A stretch of 11,535 bases of DNA from positions 1-11,535 of the forward strand of contig JAJXZZ010000056.1 in the NCBI GenBank assembly GCA_021779795.1, in the 5' to 3' direction. Both the position numbers and the translations under genes were made by a program. Numbering within the stretch: position 1 is the first letter of the stretch; every line of letters starts with the position of its first letter. This DNA comes from Acidobacteriota bacterium (GTDB lineage Bacteria > Acidobacteriota > Vicinamibacteria > Vicinamibacterales > Fen-181). The notes beneath the pieces were generated by a model. The model made no database searches and was not told the origin of the DNA. It was given only the letters and a program-made list of their open reading frames with translations. Below are positions 6,117 through 11,535 of the stretch, piece by piece.

Positions 6117-8350
6117 GTGAACTTGATCGAGAGCGACCGGTTGCGCGGCCGCACGACGTGCGGATCGAGGAGGCCGGTGTCCCACCCCTCGTCGTAGACG
6201 ACGTAGAGATCGCTGCCCGGGCGGTAGATGTACCAGAAGAGCAGGTTGAGCGTCGCCAGCTTCCGGGCGTCGTTGTACTGGACGAACGCCTTGGTGAAGA
6301 GCGAGGGCGAGAACGAGTAGCTGACGCGCGTGCTGACGGTGTTGGTCACGTACACCGGGTAGGTCGGCAGCGTGATCGTGTTCCGGTTGTAGGCGGTCTC
6401 GAGCAGCAGGTGGACGAACGGCAGCAGGTTGAGGCCCGCGCTCACGGTCGTCTTGTCGCCCGAGTAGTAGCTGCCCTTCTGCACGCCGGCCGTGCCCGCC
6501 ACCGGCAGGCTGGAATTCGACATGTAGGACGCACTGAAGGTGTTCCAGTGGTGGACGCCCGTCGGGACGACGCCGCCGCCGAGCTGCCAGGGGGCGGCCA
6601 GCGTGTCGCGGTCGCGCGCCACGTCCACGGCGAGCACCGACGTGTCGTCGAACCACGCGACGAACCCCCCGTCGTCGGTCCGCGAGACGAGCTGGCCGGC
6701 GTGGTTGACGTACGCGTCAACCGATGCCCCGAGGCTCAGCTGCCGCACGCCGGGCCATTTCGGGCGGGGGGTCCAGGCGGCGCGCACCCGCGGGTTGCGG
6801 ATGTCGGTCCGCTGGATGTACCCCATGTCGGCGTCGAACTTCGGCCCGACGTCGAGGTAGGTGACGCCGTAGTTGTAGCGGTCCCGCTGGTAGGCGAAGT
6901 CGAACCCGCCCGCGTAGTCGTCCCCCTTCGACCCCGGCGTGAAGGTCCGCGCGGCGAGCGCCGTCAGCGTGGTCGTCTTGCCGAGCACCAGGTTCATGTC
7001 TACGCCGAGCGTGCGGTTGAAGGGGTCGCCCGCGCCGCCCTGGCGATTCAGGAAGATCGCGCCCACCGACGAGTAGCCGAAGACGTTGCGCTTCACGCGC
7101 ACGACCGAGTAGTTGGCGCGCGAGAGCGCCATCGGTGAATCCGGCGGGCCGTACGTCAGCGCGTCGCTCTCGATGTTCATCACGCCCAGGCTGTAGTCGC
7201 CCACCTTGCCCGTCAGGCGCGCGCCGCCGACGAGCGGCACCTCGACGCCGTCCGGCGTCAGGCCGATGCGCCGCGAGTAGAACAGCGGCAGCAGCCCCGG
7301 TCCCTGGTCGCCGTTCTCCATGCCCACCTTGCCGTAGCTGAACAGGCCGGCGGTCTCGGTGAAGAACTGGCGCTTCTCGGGGAAGAACAGGCTGAAGCGC
7401 GAGACGTTCACCACCTCCTGGTCGGCCTCGACCTGCGCGAAGTCGGTCTTGTAGGTGAAGTCCGCCGTGAGCGTGTCGGTGACGCCCGCGCGGGCGTCGA
7501 AGCCGAACCTCGACAGCTTCGTGGTCGAGACGCCGGCGGCGTAGTCGCGGCCGAACGTCGGCGCGGCATACGGCACCAGCTCCAGGCGGCGCACCGACCG
7601 GATGTTTCGAAGGCCGTCGAGCACGCCGGCGTTCGACAGCCTCGCGAAGCCGAACGCCCCCTGCGCGCGCGGGTAGGGGACCCAGTACGACTCCTCGTTC
7701 TTGCGGACGATGCGCCGGCCGACGTTCAGGCCCCAGACCGTGTCGCCGATGGCCGTCTTGAAGCGGAGCTGGCTGAACGGGATGGCGATCTCGGCGTACC
7801 AGCCCTTGCCGTCGCGGCTGGTTCGGCATTCCCAGACGGCGTTCCAGTCGTTGTTGGTGACGCGCGCGTTGTCGGTGTACTGCGCGTCCTTGAGCGCGCC
7901 GAGCGGGTTGGTGGCGAAGTAGAAGCCGTTCCGCCGGTCGTGGAACGTGTCGATGACGATCCGCATCTGGTCGCCCTTGGCGAGGCCCGAGTCGCGCTTG
8001 AACTCGCTGGCGCGGATGCCGCTCGCTTCCGAGTCGAAGGCCCAGAGGGCGAAGTAGATCTTCCGGTCGTCGTAGAGGATCCGGAACTCCGTCCGCTCGG
8101 AGATCGGCTCGCCCGGGTTCGGCTCGCGCTGGATGAAGTGCCCCTGCGCCGGCGCCAGCTGCCAGACCGGATCGTCGAGGTGCCCGTCGATCCTGGGCGC
8201 CAGGCCCTTCGGCAGCCGGACGGCGATGGCGTGAAAGGTCTCGGGGTCGATCGTCGCCAGGTCAACGGGCGCCTGCCGGGCCGCGGCGGCGCCGGGAAGC
8301 AGCAAACCGAGAGCGAGGGCCAGCACGGCCGGCCAGCGGGAACGGCTCAT
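6098..8350 (-). CDS. Exported CBM9-like / DUF5916 protein, predicted outer-membrane barrel, 750 aa
   Basis: The start is ATG 8348-8350, with GGAG 9 nt upstream; it places a signal peptide at the very N-terminus (MSRSRWPAVLALALGLLLPG, cleavage near residue 24). Longer in-frame starts add only a Pro/Arg-rich tail. Residues about 45-220 resemble the family-9 carbohydrate-binding fold (RIDGHLDDPVW at 53-63; YDDRKIYFALWAFDSE further on). From about 230 the sequence matches DUF5916, including the conserved FFPEKRQFF segment and many alternating aromatic/polar strands to the final FTYWISR. This pattern suggests a C-terminal outer-membrane beta-barrel with an N-terminal sugar- or ligand-binding domain. 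No catalytic residues are recognised. The family is known from Bacteroidota and Acidobacteriota but its function is not settled; ligand capture or uptake is an inference. The gene lies 159 bp downstream of the M14 gene with a hairpin between, and converges on GT9. Confidence 0.9.
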   Translation of the reverse strand: MSRSRWPAVLALALGLLLPGAAAARQAPVDLATIDPETFHAIAVRLPKGLAPRIDGHLDDPVWQLAPAQGHFIQREPNPGEPISERTEFRILYDDRKIYFALWAFDSEASGIRASEFKRDSGLAKGDQMRIVIDTFHDRRNGFYFATNPLGALKDAQYTDNARVTNNDWNAVWECRTSRDGKGWYAEIAIPFSQLRFKTAIGDTVWGLNVGRRIVRKNEESYWVPYPRAQGAFGFARLSNAGVLDGLRNIRSVRRLELVPYAAPTFGRDYAAGVSTTKLSRFGFDARAGVTDTLTADFTYKTDFAQVEADQEVVNVSRFSLFFPEKRQFFTETAGLFSYGKVGMENGDQGPGLLPLFYSRRIGLTPDGVEVPLVGGARLTGKVGDYSLGVMNIESDALTYGPPDSPMALSRANYSVVRVKRNVFGYSSVGAIFLNRQGGAGDPFNRTLGVDMNLVLGKTTTLTALAARTFTPGSKGDDYAGGFDFAYQRDRYNYGVTYLDVGPKFDADMGYIQRTDIRNPRVRAAWTPRPKWPGVRQLSLGASVDAYVNHAGQLVSRTDDGGFVAWFDDTSVLAVDVARDRDTLAAPWQLGGGVVPTGVHHWNTFSASYMSNSSLPVAGTAGVQKGSYYSGDKTTVSAGLNLLPFVHLLLETAYNRNTITLPTYPVYVTNTVSTRVSYSFSPSLFTKAFVQYNDARKLATLNLLFWYIYRPGSDLYVVYDEGWDTGLLDPHVVRPRNRSLSIKFTYWISR

Positions 8351-8422
8351 GGCGAGGTTCTCCATTCTGCTGTGACTGGCGGGCGGCAAGCAATACCCCG
8401 CGGCGCGGGAGGGATGCCGGGG

Positions 8423-8454
8423 CGGAGGACGGGGCACGGGGGACGGAAGACGGG
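8423..8454. repeat. 7-bp tandem repeat, about 4.5 units (CGGRRGA-like)
   Basis: CGG recurs at exactly 7-bp steps (8423, 8430, 8437, 8444, 8451), giving CGGAGGA, CGGGGCA, CGGGGGA, CGGAAGA and a partial CGGG. The array lies in the 159-bp gap between the M14 and DUF5916 genes, next to the hairpin at 8461-8496. Purines dominate the plus strand. It is the third short-period intergenic array in the window. The rest of the gap (8351-8422) holds only the ribosome binding site of the DUF5916 gene. Confidence 0.65.
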
Positions 8455-8460
8455 CAGCGA

Positions 8461-8496
8461 CGAGGCCGGGGCGGCGTGGCGCCATCCCCGGCCTCG
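8461..8496 (-). terminator. 11-bp perfect hairpin after the M14 carboxypeptidase gene
   Basis: CGAGGCCGGGG (8461-8471) is the exact reverse complement of CCCCGGCCTCG (8486-8496), with a 14-nt loop that itself contains the palindrome TGGCGCCA. The hairpin begins 13 bp past the stop codon of the minus-strand carboxypeptidase gene. It is the most stable local structure in the window. No U-run follows on the minus strand (it continues TCGCTGCCCGTC), so it may be a non-canonical terminator or an RNA-end stabiliser that reduces expression of the downstream DUF5916 gene. Confidence 0.6.
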
Positions 8497-8509
8497 CGCG
8501 GGCCGGCGG

Positions 8510-11131
8510 CTAGCGGACGAGGGCGTTGAACAGCAGCTTGAACGTTCCGGCCGTCTGGTCGCGGAACTGCGTGCGGTGGCCGACGAGCACCACGCGCCCC
8601 TCGCCGTACTTCGCCGAGATCATCGCGGCCTTCTTCGCCAGGAACGGCTCGCCGATCAGCCAGCCGCTCTGGAGGAGGTCCCGGTCCGGGTAGGTGACGA
8701 CGGTCTCGTACCAGTCGTTGTGATCGTTGGGCAGGATTTCGAACGCCGGGCTGCCGCCGAGGTAGGTGACGAGTCCCTCGGCCGGCATGCCGTAGGCCAG
8801 CGGGTTCGACGTGTCGAACGCCGCGTGAAGCGTCGAGCCGGGGCAGAAGAACTCCTTCGAGGGGATCCCGGCGACCGAGTTGCGGATGGGGAGGCCGAAC
8901 GTGTCGATGGCGAACGCGCTGGCGCCGCCGAGGGTGACCAGCGTGCCGCCCTTCTGCACGAACGCCTTGAGGGCGGCGACGCCGTCGGCGCCGATGCCGC
9001 TCCGGTACTCGGGCGGGTACGACTCCATCGGCCGGCCGAAGCCCCGTCCCCCCCGGCCCTGCCCGGCCGGCGGGCGCTCGCCGGTGATCATCGCCGTCGA
9101 GTCGTCGGGGACGATGATGACGTCGTACTTCGCCTCGAGGCCGCCCTTCTTGATCTCGGCGTCCATCAGCGACGTGTAGGGGAAGCCGAACTGCTCGAGC
9201 AGCAGGCGCGTCCACCCCTCGTCGATGTTGCCGCCCCAGTAGCGCTGGTACATCCCGACGCGCAGGCGCTTCAGGTCGCGCGCGCCCGCCGTCGGCTGGG
9301 CCTTCAGCGCCGTGAAGTCGATCCCCGTGTCGGCCGCCACCGCCGAGAGGAGCGAGTCGGGGGCGCTCGCCGCCACCAGGAAGTCGCCCGCGCGGAGCCC
9401 GCCCTCGGCCTTGTCCAGGCGCCTCAGGGCGACGCCCTTGTCGAGCAGCAGGTTGGCGGCCCTGAACGCCGCGTTCTCGCGCCCGTCCATCACGTAGCCG
9501 ACCGCGTTCTTCTCGACGCGGCCGACCGGATCGACCGAGTCGATCCGGCGCGTCCCGGCTGCCGGCGCCACGTCCAGCGGATCGACGCGCACGCCCATGA
9601 ACTCGGCCATCGTGTCGGTGGCCATGTCGTAGGGCCGGATCGGCGACCCGTCGCGGTCGCGCGTGAAGGTGTTGTCCGGGTAGAACGTCCGGCCGAGGAG
9701 GTAGCGCACCAGCCCCATCTTGGGCTGCGCCATCGGGACGACGAAGCTGCCGGCGGCGTAGGCGACGCCGTTCGACCCGACGAACGGCGTGTCGGCCACG
9801 CGCACCTCGATTCCCTGCACGAGCAGCTTGGCGGCGAGCGTGGACGCGGTCAGCCGGTCGTGCTGGACCGTCGGGATGACGTAGGCGGCCGGCTTGCCCG
9901 CGGCGCCGCGCTCGGTCTGGCGCTTCGCCTTCAGGTAGGCGTCCCACAGCACGGTCTCGCGGTTGCGCGCGGCCAGGTCGAGCGTCGCCCACGCGGCCAC
10001 CTTCTGCCGATCGAGGATGTCGCGCAGGCGCCACCAGCCGCCCGGCCACGGGTCGGGGAAGTTGGTCTGCGCCTCGTACTCGGGCAGGTTGCGGATGCCG
10101 CCCTCGAGCTGGTCGGGGTGGATGAACATCGGCGACGCCAGCTTCGCGCTCGCCGACTCGGTCAGCATGCCGGCGATGTTGTGGAACGGCGTGACCCAGT
10201 GGAAGCCGAAGTGGCCCCAGCCCGAGTACTGGGCGTCGTTCAGCACGCCCGACAGCCCGGCCTCCTCCTCCTTGTAGGCGATGTGCGCGCCGTACCAGCT
10301 CAGCTCGCGCCAGACCAGCGGGTCGGCCATCGGCCGGATCGGGTCGGCGTAGGGCGGGACGTAGATGCGGGCCCCGTACGAGCCCATGTGGTGATGGTCC
10401 ACGTAGGCCTCGGGCTTCCAGTCGGTGAAGAGGATCTTCGCCATGTACCGCGACTCGACCAGGTTGGTCATGAACGCGTCGCGGTTGTTGTCGTGCCCCG
10501 CGTACTTGTGGTACAGCACCGGCGGCGCCGACCCCTCGAACTCCGTGCCGAGCGTCTTCTCGTACCAGTCGTGGACGATGTTCTCGCCGTCGGGATTGAA
10601 GCACGGGACCATCAGGAACACGACGTTGTCGAGGATCCGCCGCGCCTCCTCGTCCTGGCGCGACGCCAGGTCGTAGGCCAGCTCGGCCGCCATCTGCGTG
10701 CCGCCGATCTCGGTGGCGTGCAGGCTCATCGACTGGCAGACGACGGCCTTGCCCTCGGCCACCAGCTTCCGGACCTCGGCTTCGCCGAGGCCGCGCGGGT
10801 CGCTGAGCTGCAGGTTGACCTGGCGCAGGCGCTCGAGCCGGGCCAGGTTGGCGGGCGACGAGATGACGACGAGCAGGAACGGGTTGCCCATCGTGCTCGG
10901 GCCCATGTCGATCACCTTGATCCGATCGCTCTCGGCGGCGAGCTGCTTGTAGTAGTCCACCATCCGGTCCCAGCGGACCATCTTCTTGTCGGTGCCGAGC
11001 CGGAATCCGAAGAACTTCTCGGGCGAGGTCACCGGCGTCGGCGCCTGGGCCATGAGCGCGGGCGTCGAGAGCAGGACGAAGACGGCGAGCAGGAGCGTGG
11101 CAGCGCGGGCGAATCGTCTGAATGTCATCAT
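8510..11131 (-). CDS. Secreted M14 zinc carboxypeptidase with C-terminal amidotransferase-like domain, 873 aa
   Basis: This is a metallopeptidase expected to trim peptides or peptidoglycan stems outside the cytoplasm. The start is ATG 11129-11131, with GGAG 7 nt upstream; a GTG at 11135-11137 is too close to that site. A signal peptide covers about residues 1-29 (LLLAVFVLLS core, cleavage near MAQ/APT). The M14 domain (about 40-400) shows zinc ligands His138 and Glu141 (HATE), with His247 in DHHHMGS as third ligand. It also shows NPDGEN (179-184), NNRD (215-218) and LTESAS with Glu325 as the likely catalytic base. A middle region (about 410-620) links to a class-I amidotransferase-like domain (about 623-873). 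In that domain the nucleophile-elbow area reads LGGAS (734-738) without Cys, so it is probably non-catalytic. A Gly/Arg-rich loop lies at 690-701. The acyl synthetase stop is only 30 bp upstream, which suggests one transcript. Confidence 0.92.
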   Translation of the reverse strand: MMTFRRFARAATLLLAVFVLLSTPALMAQAPTPVTSPEKFFGFRLGTDKKMVRWDRMVDYYKQLAAESDRIKVIDMGPSTMGNPFLLVVISSPANLARLERLRQVNLQLSDPRGLGEAEVRKLVAEGKAVVCQSMSLHATEIGGTQMAAELAYDLASRQDEEARRILDNVVFLMVPCFNPDGENIVHDWYEKTLGTEFEGSAPPVLYHKYAGHDNNRDAFMTNLVESRYMAKILFTDWKPEAYVDHHHMGSYGARIYVPPYADPIRPMADPLVWRELSWYGAHIAYKEEEAGLSGVLNDAQYSGWGHFGFHWVTPFHNIAGMLTESASAKLASPMFIHPDQLEGGIRNLPEYEAQTNFPDPWPGGWWRLRDILDRQKVAAWATLDLAARNRETVLWDAYLKAKRQTERGAAGKPAAYVIPTVQHDRLTASTLAAKLLVQGIEVRVADTPFVGSNGVAYAAGSFVVPMAQPKMGLVRYLLGRTFYPDNTFTRDRDGSPIRPYDMATDTMAEFMGVRVDPLDVAPAAGTRRIDSVDPVGRVEKNAVGYVMDGRENAAFRAANLLLDKGVALRRLDKAEGGLRAGDFLVAASAPDSLLSAVAADTGIDFTALKAQPTAGARDLKRLRVGMYQRYWGGNIDEGWTRLLLEQFGFPYTSLMDAEIKKGGLEAKYDVIIVPDDSTAMITGERPPAGQGRGGRGFGRPMESYPPEYRSGIGADGVAALKAFVQKGGTLVTLGGASAFAIDTFGLPIRNSVAGIPSKEFFCPGSTLHAAFDTSNPLAYGMPAEGLVTYLGGSPAFEILPNDHNDWYETVVTYPDRDLLQSGWLIGEPFLAKKAAMISAKYGEGRVVLVGHRTQFRDQTAGTFKLLFNALVR

Positions 11132-11161
11132 GAGCACACTCCGCGGGAGGCTGCAGTCAAC

Positions 11162-11535
11162 CTAACGCGAACGGGGCAGCGCGTCGCGGACCATCTCGGT
11201 CAGGGCGCGGTAGTCCACCTTGCCGCTCGGCACCTTCGGCAGGAACGGCACCACCAGGAACTGCCTGGGCATCGCGATGCGGGGCAGCCGGGCCGCCAGC
11301 TGCGCGGTCACCGCCTTCTCGTCGATCGTCGCCGTCACCACGGCCACGACCCGCGCGCCGCGCACCGGGTCGGGCACCTCGACGACACCGCAGTCCACCG
11401 ACTCGGGGAGGGCGCGCTGCAGCGCGTCCTCGACCTGGCCGAGCGACACCATCTCGCCGCCGATCTTCAGGAACCGGCCCAGCCGCCCGACGTGCCAGAG
11501 ATAGCCGTCCTCGTCGCGGTAGCCCATGTCGCCGG
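11162..11535 (-). CDS. C-terminal part of an AMP-binding acyl-ACP/acyl-CoA synthetase (Aas-like), cut by window edge
   Basis: About 124 codons of the 3' end are visible, ending at TAG 11162-11164; the 5' part lies beyond the right edge. An in-frame ATG at 11525-11527 is internal, because the reading frame continues upstream as GD before MGYRDEDGYL. That makes the conserved GD-x-G-Y-x-D-x-D-G-Y motif of the ANL adenylating superfamily. Next come the hinge and A8 region (VGRLGRFLKIGGEMVS) and, near the end, PKVPSGKVDY, whose second Lys (codon 11219-11221) is the likely adenylation lysine. The KIGGEMVS wording is close to the synthetase half of Aas (2-acyl-glycerophosphoethanolamine recycling, KIAGEMVS in E. 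coli). That suggests fatty-acid activation for phospholipid remodelling rather than amino-acid loading. Other acyl-CoA ligases remain possible because the substrate-binding half is missing. Confidence 0.88.
   Translation of the reverse strand, partial: GDMGYRDEDGYLWHVGRLGRFLKIGGEMVSLGQVEDALQRALPESVDCGVVEVPDPVRGARVVAVVTATIDEKAVTAQLAARLPRIAMPRQFLVVPFLPKVPSGKVDYRALTEMVRDALPRSR

Noticed and set aside
6158..7138. 326-codon plus-strand frame opposite the DUF5916 gene
   Set aside because: It is antisense to well-supported DUF5916 sequence, rich in Arg/Val/Asp low-complexity runs, with no motif or start signal.
8262..10604. 780-codon minus-strand frame within the M14 gene
   Set aside because: It is a frame-shifted shadow of the carboxypeptidase with Arg/Ala/Gly-rich low complexity. 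The M14 ligands all lie in the other frame.

Overview
The window is a high-GC bacterial chromosome segment with tightly packed genes. The mix of genes suggests an acidobacterium of the Vicinamibacteria type: a CBM9/DUF5916 outer-membrane protein, a very large secreted M14 carboxypeptidase, a secreted S9 peptidase, an atypical GT9 glycosyltransferase, and short tandem-repeat spacers. This placement is inferred from gene content. No rRNA or other phylogenetic marker is present.

Left edge (1-597). Two small minus-strand genes lie here. One is the first 45 codons of an exported protein with a TTG start and a perfect AGGAGG site. The other is a complete 56-residue zinc-finger-like protein (CxxC-x10-CxxH). 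The spacers on both sides of the small gene hold short tandem repeats: a 7-bp unit downstream, and a 15-unit, 8-bp array upstream in the divergent region shared with the next operon.

Plus-strand block (598-6116). An ABC ATPase and its ABC-2 permease overlap by ATGA and form an export pair. A 145-bp gap with a nested hairpin and a possible promoter follows. Then come a secreted S9 (DPP-IV-like) peptidase and a GT9 glycosyltransferase, which also overlap by ATGA. The peptidase has an intact Ser-Asp-His triad but lacks the Glu-Glu motif of dipeptidyl peptidases. The glycosyltransferase has Ser where heptosyltransferases have the catalytic Asp.

Minus-strand block (6098-11535). Read in its own direction, this holds the 3' end of an Aas-like acyl-ACP/acyl-CoA synthetase, a secreted M14 carboxypeptidase with a C-terminal amidotransferase-like domain, a strong 11-bp hairpin beside a third 7-bp tandem array, and a signal-peptide-bearing CBM9/DUF5916 predicted outer-membrane barrel. 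The last gene converges on the GT9 gene and overlaps its 3' end by 19 bp.

The overall theme is envelope and periplasm work: export, extracellular peptide breakdown, surface glycosylation and acyl activation. I see no CRISPR array, transposase, integrase, tRNA, rRNA, toxin-antitoxin pair or phage gene, and no clear new defence or mobile system. The most unusual signals are the in-phase 8-bp array next to the small zinc-finger gene, and the replaced active-site residues in the S9 and GT9 proteins.
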